Below, one piece after another: positions 39,853 through 49,468 of a DNA stretch of 64,000 nucleotides. Source of the stretch: Atlantibacter hermannii (GTDB lineage Bacteria; Pseudomonadota; Gammaproteobacteria; Enterobacterales; Enterobacteriaceae); the NCBI RefSeq assembly GCF_009907385.1, contig NZ_JAAATR010000026.1, positions 1 to 64,000 on the forward strand, written 5' to 3'. A program made the position numbers and the translations under genes. The notes under the pieces were generated by a model, which ran no database searches, was not told the DNA's origin, and saw only the letters and a list, made by a program, of their open reading frames with translations. Each line of letters begins with the position of its first letter. Position 1 is the first letter of the stretch.

Positions 39853-40767
39853 TTACCGTGCCGTTAACAGTCGCTGGCTAATATTTTCAAGTAGCAGCTT
39901 AAATGCGCTGCTTTGCAGCGCGAAACGGTTGTACATCATATGAAACTCTAGCGTCGGCAGTTGCACCGGTAGTTCGACACGTTTGAGATTAAACATATCA
40001 CTGAAACGTTCGAATCCTCTTTCGCCGATCACGCCAAGCAGTTCGCTTTGACCAATCGCCGACATCACGGTAAGCGGCGAGTCACTCTGGAAAATAAACT
40101 CCCGCTCGGGGAGGGCTTCCGTAGATTTGACGTGATACTGGCGAATGCCTTCTTCAAGCCCGGTGATCTTAGTGAATTTTTCTTTTTCTAATTGGCTAAG
40201 TGTGGCGCTATTACCGATACGTGGATGATTTTTACTGCATACCATCACCGGCACTGTATGAAAACAAGGCGTACAAATAACGGAATGATTGACTACCGGG
40301 GTACTCCCTATCACTAAATCGGCTTTACGGTATGTCAGCAGGTCTTCAGCAGAATTTGAGGTTACCGACATATCATAATGGATGAGTTCAAATCCCTGTT
40401 GACGGCAAAAATTTTCCGCCAGGGGAGATAAAAACTCAAAGCCCATAAAGGTTGAGCAGTAAATAATAAAATTTTTACGCTGGGGCGCGCCCTGTACCAC
40501 GCGGATCGTCTGCTCAAGCTGTTGCAGATTATCCTCAAGGTAAATATGCAGGTTATCGGCAACGGTCGTCGGGGTGATGCCCTTTCCCTCACGCAGAAAC
40601 AGCGGGTCGTTCAACTGGTTACGCAGTCGCTGGATGGACTGGCTGATGGCGGAAGGCGTCAGGAACAGCGCCTCGGCGGCTTTACTCACGCTACGATGTA
40701 AATAAACGCATTCGAAAATAACCAACAGATTAAGATCGAATTTTTTCAGATCATGAAGATTGGCCAT
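39853..40767 (-). CDS. ybdO: YbdO, LysR-family transcriptional regulator
   Basis: 304 residues. The N-terminal helix-turn-helix SVSKAAEALFLTPSAISQSIQRLR (in part, about residues 20-45) is typical of LysR regulators, and MANLHDLKKFDLNLLVIFE matches E. coli YbdO. The effector domain follows. The ATG at 40767 is chosen by that match; two further ATGs lie within 15 bases upstream. The gene looks more AT-rich than its neighbours, as often for regulators. It is convergent with ybdL. ybdM and ybdN, present between them in E. coli, are absent. Confidence 0.88.
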   Translation of the reverse strand: MANLHDLKKFDLNLLVIFECVYLHRSVSKAAEALFLTPSAISQSIQRLRNQLNDPLFLREGKGITPTTVADNLHIYLEDNLQQLEQTIRVVQGAPQRKNFIIYCSTFMGFEFLSPLAENFCRQQGFELIHYDMSVTSNSAEDLLTYRKADLVIGSTPVVNHSVICTPCFHTVPVMVCSKNHPRIGNSATLSQLEKEKFTKITGLEEGIRQYHVKSTEALPEREFIFQSDSPLTVMSAIGQSELLGVIGERGFERFSDMFNLKRVELPVQLPTLEFHMMYNRFALQSSAFKLLLENISQRLLTAR

Positions 40768-40882
40768 CATTAATCCCATCACCCAAATAGGTCATGATTA
40801 TGATATTAAATCAAATAATAGGCGGGGCAAATAAAATAGCAGCCATTTTTATGACTGCTGTGACAATTACTTAAAGGTCATT

Positions 40883-41641
40883 TTAGTTTTTCTTAATCTC
40901 TCCACCCATCATTACCGCCAGCTTCTCGGCGTCGGGTAAGCCGACGACTTGCTGTAATTCATTAGCGTCATTCATGTAATAAATCGCCGGCGTCGCGTTA
41001 GCGCCCAGTTCATCCATTAATTTCTGATTGATATTTAATGTCTTCGCTTGTTCGGGGGCGACAGCGGCAGGGATATCCAGCGTCATTTTTCCACCGGCCT
41101 GTTCAAAGTCGCGCCAGGTTTTTGCCGGATCCTGCGCGGCCATGATCGCTGCCGCAGTCGCCCGGCTTTCTGGTTTGATCACGCCCACCATCAGCGTGCG
41201 GATCTGCACCTTGCCTGCATCAACCCAGGGGCGGGACTGCTGCCAGAACTGGTGGCAGTACGGGCAGAACGGATCGGCAAACACATAAATGGTGCGCGGC
41301 GCGTCAGCTTTGCCATCCTGGATCCAGCTGGCTTTTTCCATTTGTTTCCACAGCTCCCGGCCTGCGGGAGCATAAATCTCCTGGGCGATCAGTTTTTCGC
41401 TCAGATTGGTGCCCTGCTCATCGTACAGATAGCCAGAAATGGCGTGTTTGCCATCCGGCGTCACATAAATGGTAACGCCCATCTCCTGGAATTTACCCAG
41501 ATAGCCGGTCATTCCGTTGGGGCCGGGAAACGATTTGATAATCGTGATGCCTTGCTGCTCAAGCGCCTTTACCGGGGCAGGGAGGTCGCTGGCGTGAAGA
41601 AAGAAGGGCGCGAGGGCCAGCAGAAGTAAACGTTTCGTCAT
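40883..41641 (-). CDS. dsbG: DsbG, periplasmic disulfide isomerase/chaperone
   Basis: 252 residues with a signal peptide ([18 protein letters not shown]) and a thioredoxin fold carrying the active site FCPYC (Cys126 and Cys129 of the precursor) and the cis-proline in NATPAIYY. DsbG reduces sulfenylated cysteines and isomerises disulfides in the periplasm, kept reduced by DsbD. The ATG at 41639-41641 starts the signal peptide. Divergent from ahpC; in E. coli both are OxyR-activated. Confidence 0.94.
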   Translation of the reverse strand: MTKRLLLLALAPFFLHASDLPAPVKALEQQGITIIKSFPGPNGMTGYLGKFQEMGVTIYVTPDGKHAISGYLYDEQGTNLSEKLIAQEIYAPAGRELWKQMEKASWIQDGKADAPRTIYVFADPFCPYCHQFWQQSRPWVDAGKVQIRTLMVGVIKPESRATAAAIMAAQDPAKTWRDFEQAGGKMTLDIPAAVAPEQAKTLNINQKLMDELGANATPAIYYMNDANELQQVVGLPDAEKLAVMMGGEIKKN

Positions 41642-41713
41642 GTCTGATCCTGAAATTGTCGGATGTTCGATAAAACCTATCGCAACCATCGGAAAGAGGG
41701 GCGGTTCAATGGA

Positions 41714-41866
41714 TTGCCGTAATAGATCGGCAGTGGTCTAATCAGGGCGCTGATACGACCTTGTTAAGGTAAAGTAAAGCGCAACGCATTGCCAGTCTAC
41801 TGGCGCTGGACCGCCTCCGGGCGCTTCAGGTAAGGAGGCCACCCGATTGGGTGGCCTTTTTATATG
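41714..41866 (+). ncRNA. Candidate small RNA between dsbG and ahpC
   Basis: TTGCCG (41714-41719) and TCTAAT (41737-41742), spaced 17 bases, form a plausible sigma-70 promoter. About 100 bases later a strong intrinsic terminator follows: GGCCACCC (41837-41844), GATT loop, GGGTGGCC (41849-41856), then TTTTTAT. Between them are a small hairpin GCCAG-TCTA-CTGGC (41791-41804) and an AAGGAGG. No ATG-initiated reading frame is visible in this stretch. The terminator lies about 155 bases before ahpC and works only on the plus strand, so it is not the dsbG terminator. It is either a small RNA of about 110-120 nt or a terminated ahpC leader. Confidence 0.5.
41837..41863 (+). terminator. Strong intrinsic terminator upstream of ahpC
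   Basis: Eight-pair GC-rich stem with a 4-base loop and a T5 tail on the plus strand. No gene upstream on this strand needs it; the nearest one, ybdL, ends 2 kb away. This is the main evidence for a short transcript here. Confidence 0.85.
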
Positions 41867-42021
41867 GCGGGTGTGCAAGACGCGTGTCGCACAGGCTCAG
41901 CACAAAAAGGCCTAAGCCGGGTTGTTAGTTATTGCTTATTGATTTGATAACGCCAACCCATTGGCGCCGATTGTTCAGATTCGTTAACTTACACCTCAAC
42001 GAAAACACGGAGGAAGTACAG

Positions 42022-42585
42022 ATGTCCTTAATTAATACCAAGATTAAACCTTTTAAAAACCAGGCGTTCAAAAACGGTGAATTCGTCGAAGTGACCGAGA
42101 AAGATACCGAAGGCCGCTGGAGTGTGTTCTTCTTCTATCCGGCAGATTTCACCTTCGTTTGCCCGACTGAACTGGGCGACGTGGCTGACCATTACGAAGA
42201 GTTCCAGAAGCTGGGCGTAGATATCTACTCTGTGTCTACCGATACCCACTTCACTCACAAAGCGTGGCACAGCAGCTCCGATACTATCGCTAAAATCAAA
42301 TACGCGATGATCGGCGACCCGACTGGCGCCCTGACCCGTAACTTCGACAACATGCGTGAAGACCAGGGTCTGGCTGACCGCGGTACTTTCATCGTTGACC
42401 CGCAGGGCATCATCCAGGCGGTGGAAGTTACCGCTGAAGGCATCGGCCGTGACGCCTCTGACCTGCTGCGTAAAGTAAAAGCCGCTCAGTACGTTGCTTC
42501 TCACCCAGGCGAAGTGTGCCCGGCTAAATGGAAAGAAGGCGACGCGACGCTGGCACCGTCTTTAGACCTGGTTGGTAAGATTTGA
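42022..42585 (+). CDS. ahpC: AhpC, alkyl hydroperoxide reductase peroxiredoxin
   Basis: 187 residues, the usual length. The peroxidatic cysteine is in [11 protein letters not shown] (Cys47) and the resolving cysteine in GEVCPAKW near residue 166. A typical 2-Cys peroxiredoxin that removes hydrogen peroxide and organic peroxides, reduced by AhpF. The start is fixed by CGGAGGA before ATGTCC and by the conserved [11 protein letters not shown]. The codon choice (CTG, GGT and AAA rich) suggests high expression. OxyR control is expected from the family, but I could not identify a clear OxyR site. Confidence 0.97.
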   Translation: MSLINTKIKPFKNQAFKNGEFVEVTEKDTEGRWSVFFFYPADFTFVCPTELGDVADHYEEFQKLGVDIYSVSTDTHFTHKAWHSSSDTIAKIKYAMIGDPTGALTRNFDNMREDQGLADRGTFIVDPQGIIQAVEVTAEGIGRDASDLLRKVKAAQYVASHPGEVCPAKWKEGDATLAPSLDLVGKI

Positions 42586-42606
42586 TTCTTAAGTAACTCG
42601 CCAGAT

Positions 42607-42630
42607 TCGGGTGCTCAGGCACCCGATTTT
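42607..42630 (+). terminator. ahpC-ahpF intercistronic hairpin
   Basis: TCGGGTGC and GCACCCGA with a TCAG loop, followed by TTTTC, 20 bases after the ahpC stop. Probably a partial terminator that leaves ahpC mRNA in excess over ahpF. Confidence 0.7.
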
Positions 42631-42717
42631 CTTCCCAACACCATGATTCAAGTTGCATTCAGGCCGCCCGACTAAGGCAGCTTGCATGATGATGTTTTAT
42701 GCTCAGGAGATGTACTC

Positions 42718-44283
42718 ATGCTCGACACCAATATGAAAACTCAACTCAAGGCCTATCTTGAGCGTCTGACAAAACCTGTTGAGTTAGTGGCCACGCTGGA
42801 TGACAGCGCGAAATCATTAGAAATCAAAACGCTGCTGACGGAAATCGCTGAGCTGTCTGACAAAGTCTCCTTCCGGGAAGACAACAGCCTCGCGGCACGT
42901 AAACCTTCATTTTTGATCACCACGCCTGGCTCCAGCCAGGGACCGCGCTTCGCGGGTTCGCCGCTGGGCCACGAGTTCACTTCGCTGGTGTTAGCGCTGC
43001 TGTGGACCGGTGGTCATCCGGCGAAAGAAGCGCAGGAGCTGCTGGAGCAGATCCGCGATCTGGACGGCGATTTTGAATTCGAAACCTATTATTCGCTGTC
43101 CTGCCACAACTGCCCGGACGTGGTGCAGGCGCTGAACCTGATGGCGGTGCTCAATCCGCGAATCAAACATACCGCGATTGACGGCGGCGCGTTCCAGAAT
43201 GAAATCACCGATCGCGGCGTGATGGGCGTTCCGGCGGTATTCGTTAACGGGAAAGCGTTCGGTCAGGGCCGTATGACGCTGGCGGAAATCGTCGCCAAAG
43301 TCGACAGCGGCGCGGAAAAACGCGCGGCGGATGCGCTGAACAAACGTGACGCCTACGATGTGCTGATTGTTGGCTCCGGCCCGGCGGGCGCGGCAGCAGC
43401 GGTGTATTCTGCCCGTAAAGGCATTCGCACCGGTTTGATGGGCGAGCGCTTTGGCGGCCAGGTGCTGGATACCGTTGATATCGAAAACTACATTTCCGTG
43501 CCGAAAACCGAAGGCCAGAAGCTGGCAGGCGCGCTGAAAGCCCACGTTGATGATTACGATGTGGATGTAATCGACACCCAGAGCGCCACCAGACTGGTTC
43601 CGGCGGCGGTAGAAGGCGGTCTGCACCAGATTGAAACCGCGTCTGGCGCGGTACTGAAAGCGCGCAGCATTATCATTGCCACTGGCGCGAAATGGCGCAA
43701 CATGAACGTGCCTGGCGAAGAGCAGTATCGCACCAAAGGGGTAACCTATTGCCCGCACTGCGACGGCCCGCTGTTCAAAGGCAAGCGCGTGGCGGTGATC
43801 GGCGGCGGTAACTCCGGCGTGGAAGCGGCCATTGACCTGGCCGGTATCGTTGAACACGTCACGCTGCTGGAATTCGCGCCGGAAATGAAAGCCGACCAGG
43901 TGTTGCAGGACAAAGTGCGCAGTCTGAAAAACGTCGACATCATTCTTAATGCCCAGACCACCGAAGTGAAGGGCGACGGCACCAAATTGACCGGTCTGGA
44001 ATACCGCGATCGCGTCAGCGGCGATGTGCATCACATCGACCTGGCAGGGATTTTCGTGCAGATTGGTTTGCTGCCTAACACCAACTGGCTGGAAGGCGCG
44101 ATTGAGCGCAACCGTATGGGTGAGATCATGATCGACGCCAAATGCGAAACCAGCGTTAAAGGTGTGTTCGCGGCGGGCGACTGCACCACCGTGCCTTACA
44201 AGCAAATTATCATCGCAACCGGTGAAGGTGCGAAAGCGTCGCTAAGCGCGTTCGATTACCTGATTCGCACCAAAACCGCGTAA
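42718..44283 (+). CDS. ahpF: AhpF, alkyl hydroperoxide reductase flavoprotein
   Basis: 521 residues. The N-terminal double-thioredoxin domain has the CHNCPD disulfide (near residues 129-132); the thioredoxin-reductase-like body has the FAD motif [17 protein letters not shown], the CPHCDGP redox pair and the NAD(P)H motif [10 protein letters not shown], ending with [13 protein letters not shown]. It transfers electrons from NADH to AhpC. The ATG at 42718 ([10 protein letters not shown]) has a CAGGAGA ribosome site; a longer in-frame start is not supported. Confidence 0.97.
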   Translation: MLDTNMKTQLKAYLERLTKPVELVATLDDSAKSLEIKTLLTEIAELSDKVSFREDNSLAARKPSFLITTPGSSQGPRFAGSPLGHEFTSLVLALLWTGGHPAKEAQELLEQIRDLDGDFEFETYYSLSCHNCPDVVQALNLMAVLNPRIKHTAIDGGAFQNEITDRGVMGVPAVFVNGKAFGQGRMTLAEIVAKVDSGAEKRAADALNKRDAYDVLIVGSGPAGAAAAVYSARKGIRTGLMGERFGGQVLDTVDIENYISVPKTEGQKLAGALKAHVDDYDVDVIDTQSATRLVPAAVEGGLHQIETASGAVLKARSIIIATGAKWRNMNVPGEEQYRTKGVTYCPHCDGPLFKGKRVAVIGGGNSGVEAAIDLAGIVEHVTLLEFAPEMKADQVLQDKVRSLKNVDIILNAQTTEVKGDGTKLTGLEYRDRVSGDVHHIDLAGIFVQIGLLPNTNWLEGAIERNRMGEIMIDAKCETSVKGVFAAGDCTTVPYKQIIIATGEGAKASLSAFDYLIRTKTA

Positions 44284-44312
44284 AAAAGAAAGTAAGACAC
44301 CTGCAAAAAATC

Positions 44313-44337
44313 AAAGCCACCGAAAGGTGGCTTTTTT
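44313..44337 (+). terminator. ahpF terminator
   Basis: AGCCACC, GAAA loop, GGTGGCT, then TTTTTT, 30 bases after the ahpF stop. A standard intrinsic terminator; uspG converges from the other side. Confidence 0.88.
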
Positions 44338-44347
44338 GTCTGCGCGG

Positions 44348-44776
44348 TTAGCGGATCACAAACACCGGGATATGGGCATGGCGGATCACGCTGGAGGCGT
44401 TAGAGCCTAACAGGTGCGTGGAGATGGAAGGATTGCGCGACCCGATCACCACGACATCCGCATCCAGTTCATTCGCCAGGGTGTTGACGCAGTCGCGTAC
44501 GCTGCCGAATCGTACATGGGTTTTAATGCGCTCGGGCGAGATATTGAAATGGTCCGTCATTGAGGCCAGGCGCGTTTGCGCTTCCTGAAGCAGATGCTCC
44601 TCAAACCGACGCACGTCCATGGCGAAACGGTGCATGCTGAGATTGCCTGAACTGGGCAATACATGCATCAAATGAATAATTCCTTTCTCCTGAGCCAGGA
44701 ATTCAGCGTGGCGCACCGCTTTGTCGCTCAGCTCCATTTCAAATACGTCAACCGGCATAATAATCGTGTTGTACAT
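44348..44776 (-). CDS. uspG: UspG, universal stress protein
   Basis: 142 residues of the Usp fold. It starts [20 protein letters not shown], and the ATP-binding loop [21 protein letters not shown] (in part) is conserved. UspG is a cytoplasmic stress-survival protein that binds and can hydrolyse ATP. The ATG at 44776 is favoured over an in-frame GTG at 44782 because AGGAGG lies 7 bases before the ATG but only one before the GTG. Confidence 0.94.
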   Translation of the reverse strand: MYNTIIMPVDVFEMELSDKAVRHAEFLAQEKGIIHLMHVLPSSGNLSMHRFAMDVRRFEEHLLQEAQTRLASMTDHFNISPERIKTHVRFGSVRDCVNTLANELDADVVVIGSRNPSISTHLLGSNASSVIRHAHIPVFVIR

Positions 44777-45033
44777 ACTCACTCCTCCTTGGGTTCTGAA
44801 GTCAACGCAATCTTAAACCCATAGGCCGAATAAATAGTTGCGCTGGGTTGGCAAAACGCGATTTTGGCCTTGATCGCGCGGGCGAAGCGGGAGAAACCGC
44901 GCATGAAATGCCAGGATTGCTCTTAAAATTTCCAGAAAACCGCTGCCGGGCAAAGAGGCGGCCTGAAGGTTGCTAACCTTTGTAAGGAGTCATTTTTCCT
45001 GACACTTTCCCCTTTTTCCCTTTGGAGGTCAGC

Positions 45034-46272
45034 ATGAGAGCTTTGACGTACCATGGCGCGCATTCCGTGCGCGTTGAAAATGTTCCCGATCCTGCCATTG
45101 AACAACCTGACGACATCATTCTGCGCGTCACTGCCACCGCAATTTGCGGCTCCGACCTGCATCTCTATCGCGGCAAAATCCCCCAGGTGAAACACGGCGA
45201 TATCTTCGGCCATGAATTTATGGGGGAAGTGGTGGAAGTTGGCGGCGGGGTAAAAGACATTCAGCGCGGCGACCGGGTAGTGATCCCGTTTGTCATTGCC
45301 TGCGGCGACTGCTTCTTTTGTAAACAGCATCAATACTCCGCCTGTGAAACTACCAATACGGGTCCCGGCGCATCGTTAAATAAAAAACAGATCCCGCCGC
45401 CGGCGGCGCTGTTTGGCTACAGCCACCTGTATGGGGGGATCCCCGGCGGGCAGGCGGAATATGTGCGGGTGCCGAAAGGCAACGTCGGGCCGTTTAAAGT
45501 GCCGCAAGTGCTTTCGGACGATAAGGCGCTGTTTCTGTCTGATATCCTCCCCACCGCCTGGCAGGCTGTAAAAAATGCCGAAGTCACTAAAGGCTCCAGC
45601 GTAGCGATCTACGGTGCCGGCCCGGTGGGCTTACTGACCGCCGCCTGCGCACGCTATCTCGGCGCGGAGCAGATCTTTATTGTCGATCACCATCCCTATC
45701 GGCTGGAATTCGCAAAGCAGCGTTACGGCGCGATCCCGATTAACTTCGATAAGGATGACGATCCGGCCGCGCTGATTATCGAGCAAACCGCAGGCAATCG
45801 CGGCGTGGATGCGGTGATCGACGCCATCGGCTTTGAGGCCAAGGGCAGCACCACCGAGACGGTGTTAACCACCCTGAAGTTGGAAGGCAGCAGCGGCAAA
45901 GCCCTGCGCCAGTGTATTGCCGCGGTACGCCGTGGTGGGATTGTCAGCGTGCCGGGCGTGTATGCCGGATTCATTCACGCTTTTATGTTCGGCGATGCGT
46001 TTGATAAGGGGATTTCGTTCCGCATGGGCCAAACCCACGTTCATGCCTGGCTACCGGAACTGCTGCCGCTGATCGAACAGGGGTTACTGCGCCCGGAAGA
46101 GATCGTGACCCATTATCTGCCGCTGGAAGACGCCGCGCGCGGGTATGAAGTGTTTGAGAAGCGTCAGGAGGATTGCCGCAAAATTATCCTGGTGCCTGGT
46201 GCGGAATCCCCGGAAACCGCGCGGGAGAAAGCGACCAGCGTTGGGATAGTCAATCCCGCGATCCTGCCGTAA
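45034..46272 (+). CDS. ybdR: YbdR, zinc-dependent alcohol dehydrogenase family
   Basis: 412 residues. The catalytic zinc ligands are in CGSDLH and GHEFMGEV, the structural-zinc cysteines in [15 protein letters not shown] and the NAD-binding loop in [11 protein letters not shown]. Resembles glutathione-independent formaldehyde and threonine dehydrogenase-like enzymes; the substrate is not established. The ATG at 45034 follows TTGGAGG. Same position as in E. coli; rnk should follow but an accessory insertion intervenes. Confidence 0.92.
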   Translation: MRALTYHGAHSVRVENVPDPAIEQPDDIILRVTATAICGSDLHLYRGKIPQVKHGDIFGHEFMGEVVEVGGGVKDIQRGDRVVIPFVIACGDCFFCKQHQYSACETTNTGPGASLNKKQIPPPAALFGYSHLYGGIPGGQAEYVRVPKGNVGPFKVPQVLSDDKALFLSDILPTAWQAVKNAEVTKGSSVAIYGAGPVGLLTAACARYLGAEQIFIVDHHPYRLEFAKQRYGAIPINFDKDDDPAALIIEQTAGNRGVDAVIDAIGFEAKGSTTETVLTTLKLEGSSGKALRQCIAAVRRGGIVSVPGVYAGFIHAFMFGDAFDKGISFRMGQTHVHAWLPELLPLIEQGLLRPEEIVTHYLPLEDAARGYEVFEKRQEDCRKIILVPGAESPETAREKATSVGIVNPAILP

Positions 46273-46293
46273 TCATTTATTTCATTAATCATT

Positions 46294-46322
46294 ATTAAGG
46301 GCGCATAGTGCCCTTAATTATT
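46294..46322 (+). terminator. Hairpin downstream of ybdR
   Basis: ATTAAGGGC (46294-46302) and GCCCTTAAT (46310-46318) form a 9-base stem, 22 bases after ybdR. The following T-run is short (TATTTC), so this is a weak intrinsic terminator. Confidence 0.6.
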
Positions 46323-46351
46323 TCGGTCGCGTATTCAATGTGTAGATTAGG

Positions 46352-46534
46352 TCATTGCAAATAATGCTCACGTTCGATGAATGTACCGATTATCTTGTCG
46401 TGCATTTCCGCTGATTTTGAATACCCAGGAGTCTTGCGATTCAGTCGTTTTAACCGGTTACGAAGGTTCAGGGTTTCTCGCTCAATCCATTGTGTATAAA
46501 GCTTGCCTGTGATGTGTTTTTTACCCGGCAACAG
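46352..46534 (-). mobile_element. IS1-family transposase 3' fragment
   Basis: On the minus strand an open frame reads ...KLYTQWIERETLNLRNRL..., then SKSAEMHDKIIG and a stop at 46352. This aligns with the C-terminus of the IS1 InsB transposase (RYTQRIERHNLNLRQHL, SKSVELHDKVIG). Only about 60 codons remain; the DDE catalytic part, InsA and the far end of the element are gone. At its broken side (about 46520-46535) the sequence passes directly into the inverse autotransporter gene. This points to IS1-mediated deletion or later decay of an IS1 element. An exact terminal inverted repeat was not identified; 46325-46350 is the likely place. Confidence 0.85.
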
Positions 46535-48644
46535 CTTCCTTGATTATGATTTATCCCGCGAACATACCCGTATGGGGCTTGGGCTGGAGTACGGGCGTGA
46601 TTATCTGAAGCTCAGCGCTAACAACTATCAGCGCCTGACCGGATGGAAAGACTCGAAAGATTTTGATGATTATCAGGAGCGCGTGGCCAACGGCTGGGAT
46701 GTCCGTGCTGAAGGCTGGTTGCCGGCCTACCCGCAACTGGGCATGAAGCTGGTGTATGAACAATATTATGGTAACGAAGTCGCGCTTTTTGATAAGGACG
46801 ATCGTCAGAAGGATCCCCATGCCGTGACGGTAGGCGTTAACTATACGCCGGTTCCACTGCTGACGTTAAGCGCCGGGCAACGTGAAGGAAAAGCCGATGA
46901 CAGCGAGACCCGCGTAGGTCTCCAGATGAATTATCAGCTGGGCGTTCCCTGGATGCACCAGGTTGATCCGGACAGCGTGGCCGCACTGCGCACCCTTACG
47001 GGTAGCCGGTACGACCTGGTGGATCGTAATAACAATATTATCCTGGAATACCGTAAAAAAGAGGTTATCCGCTTACATACCACCGACCTGATTACCGGGA
47101 ATGGCGGTGAACAGAAATCGTCAGGCGTCGCCGTCAATAGCAAGTACGGTGTTAAGCAGGTCGACTGGTCTGCCCCTGCCTTAATTGCGGCGGGCGGTAA
47201 AATAGTCAGTAATAGCCCCACGAATTATGACGTAGTATTACCCGCCTGGCAGAGCGGCAATGGTGCCGTCAATACTTATACCGTCACCGGTGTTGCTGTC
47301 GACAACAAAGGCAACCGTTCCAGTGAGAGTGAAACGCAGGTAACAGTCAATGCCGCTGAAATCAGCGTGCTTTATTCCACGTTTACGCCAGAATCGCCGT
47401 TAAGTTCCTCAACAACGGACAGCGACCTTCCTGCCGATGGCGTGAGCAGCGAAGTGATGACCCTGACATTGCTGGATGAACAGAAACACCCTGTGGATGT
47501 CCCGTTAGAGGATATTACCCTCACGACAAAATTTACCACGCGGTCATCAAGTTCCAGCGGGCTCCGGGCGCAGCCTGAAGTGGATGCAACCGTCTCAGCC
47601 CTGACCCGGAAATCTTCAGGGGTGTATGAAGCCACAGTCACAGCGGGTACAAAAGTCGAGCTGGTCACCATTACGCCTTCCGTCAGGAAAACGACGCTGT
47701 CTGCAGCGCGCGTCTTCATTATCAAAAAAGCGCCTAATGGTGGTCAATCTATCTTCACTGCCAGCCCGAAAACGGTGGCCGCAGACGGCATAGCTGCGTC
47801 CACTCTTACCCTGACGGCGAAGGATGTCGCCGGTAATATATTGCCTGGCATTGCCGGTAATTTATCTGTCAGCGTGGTCGATAGCCATAACGGAATTCCT
47901 GCTGCCGATAAGATCACCGTAAGCAGCATGACTGAAACCGCGACGCCGAGTATCTATACCGCGACAATTAAAAGTAGTCTGGTTGATACCTTAACGATTA
48001 AGCCGAGGTTTAATGGCATTCAACTGGGAGCTTTAAGTGCTGCTGTGGAGTTTGTGCCGGGAGCGTTTAAAAAAGTGACTGTGAAAGACTATGTATTTAG
48101 CAATTCAGCAGGTTTCCCGACAACGACCTTTAATGGCGCCAATTTTACACTTGGAACGCCGGATGGAAAGAATGCTTCAGACTATACATGGACCAGCAGC
48201 CAGACCAGTTGGGTCTCGGTTAATTCATCAGGTGTGGTGACATTAACCGGTAAACCAACATCGGCTACAAAATCAGTCACCATTTTGGCGACACCGAAAA
48301 CGACCGGATTAGTGTTGAGTTATAAATTTACAGTGAAATACTGGTTCGCGACGGGGCAGTGGGCGGATTTAAGCTATGCCGATTCTGTCACTAAATGTGC
48401 GTCACAAAGTGGAGCATCAATACCTCCAACCGAAGTCTTGACTTCCGGGAACTACAGTCGTGCTGTAGGTAATTTACACGGCGAGTGGGGGGATATGATC
48501 ACGAACTAGGGATGGCCGACCTGGTGGTATTTTACTTCCACTCCTAATGGTGCCGGGAAAACCATCGTTGCGCTTAGTACAGGAATTATTTACGGATCAC
48601 CATGGACGGGGACAGCTTCCCATGCATGTGCGGTTTCGTTGTAG
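46527..48644 (+). pseudogene. Broken inverse autotransporter (intimin/invasin-like)
   Basis: The readable frame begins inside the beta-barrel (FLDYDLSREHTRMGLGLEY, RLTGWKDSKDFDDYQER, WLPAYPQLGMKLVYEQYYG) and continues through the barrel-to-passenger linker (GSRYDLVDRNNNIILEYRKK) into Ig-like domains (two DG-A repeats at LPADGVSSEV and VAADGIAAST). The signal peptide, any LysM domain and the first barrel strands are missing, cut off at the IS1 fragment. An in-frame TAG at 48507-48509 interrupts the C-terminal lectin-like domain: the frame continues GWPTWWYF...TSTPNGAGK...HACAVSL to a second TAG at 48642. The gene is thus broken at both ends and cannot be secreted. An ATG at 46503 gives an open frame but reads through the IS1 remnant. 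Confidence 0.88.
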
Positions 48645-48871
48645 TCATCCTGAAATGTTATGGCGAGGTCGTTAACTAAATAAAGGGATGAGTAACAAGC
48701 CAGACGGTAGTTAGTGATCCTTTTGTTGGCACCGACCTCAGTATGGCGGCTGAACGGCCTGTGTTCGCTCTCGTACCGAACTCAGGCTGTTCAGCGTTGT
48801 CTCGATTGATTGATATCACAGAAGATGGGGTGTAGGCACATGGCGGGAAAGCGTTGAAATCATCTCAAAAC
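48645..48871. other. Non-coding remnant between the autotransporter and rnk
   Basis: About 230 bases with no convincing gene, promoter or recognisable element. It lies between the broken autotransporter and the rnk terminator, so it is probably the tail of the inserted accessory segment. Confidence 0.4.
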
Positions 48872-48897
48872 AAAAAGGGCGCCTCGCGCCCTTTTTT
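48872..48897. terminator. rnk terminator (bidirectional)
   Basis: GGGCG and CGCCC with A-run and T-run on both sides (AAAAAGGGCG ... CGCCCTTTTTT). It lies 12 bases after the rnk stop on the minus strand and can also stop transcription from the left. Confidence 0.85.
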
Positions 48898-48908
48898 ACA
48901 TCTAACCC

Positions 48909-49319
48909 TTAGCGAAGGTACTCGCCCGCCGCTTCCGGCTGATACAGCAGTTCCAACACTTCAAGATGCGTCTCGTTGCCGTTAGGCAGCGTCCAGTGGA
49001 TGGCATTTCCGACGCGTAACCCCAGCAGCGCCGCGCCCACCGGGGCCATCACCGACAGCGCTTCCGCACTGTCATGCACCTGGTTCGGATAGACCAGCGT
49101 GCGGATATACTCTTCGTTGGTCGCCAAATCGCGAAAACGCACCTTGCTGTTCATGGTCACCACATCGGCAGGCATCTCCTCCGGGCGACACATCTGGGCG
49201 CGATCCAACTCCTCATTCAACGCGTCGGCAACCGGCAAACTGGCAAACGCCGGTTGCTCCAGCAGGCGGTCGATGCGTTCGGCATCAAGGTCATTAATAA
49301 TAATGGCAGGTCTGGACAT
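48909..49319 (-). CDS. rnk: Rnk, nucleoside diphosphate kinase regulator
   Basis: 136 residues. The N-terminal coiled segment ([19 protein letters not shown]) and the GreA/GreB-like C-terminal domain ([20 protein letters not shown]) match Rnk. It binds RNA polymerase near the secondary channel and was found as a regulator of nucleoside diphosphate kinase. Transcribed alone, with its terminator adjacent. Confidence 0.94.
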   Translation of the reverse strand: MSRPAIIINDLDAERIDRLLEQPAFASLPVADALNEELDRAQMCRPEEMPADVVTMNSKVRFRDLATNEEYIRTLVYPNQVHDSAEALSVMAPVGAALLGLRVGNAIHWTLPNGNETHLEVLELLYQPEAAGEYLR

Positions 49320-49370
49320 CGTTTACTCCATGTCATTGGCGCGCCATATCGCGCGGCACGAATTTTTCCA

Positions 49371-49406
49371 AAGAAAAACCCTCACCGTCAAAAGCGATGA
49401 GGGTTA
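49371..49406 (-). terminator. Terminator of the gluconate carrier gene
   Basis: On the minus strand AACCCTCA and TGAGGGTT form an 8-base stem with a 13-base loop, followed by TTTCTTTGG. It lies about 65 bases after the carrier stop and before rnk. Confidence 0.75.
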
Positions 49407-49468
49407 ACTAAGGGGATGATACTTATCCGGACCGAACTAATGAAGTGATATATCTCACGAATTCGGGC

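Noticed and set aside
42991..44205. A 404-codon open frame on the minus strand
   Set aside because: Antisense to ahpF with His/Arg/Ala-rich low-complexity content; ahpF is unambiguous.
46503..46526. An ATG at 46503 giving a 668-residue protein
   Set aside because: The first codons are antisense to the IS1 remnant and provide no signal peptide; homology to the autotransporter begins about eight codons later. It is a chance start for a truncated gene.
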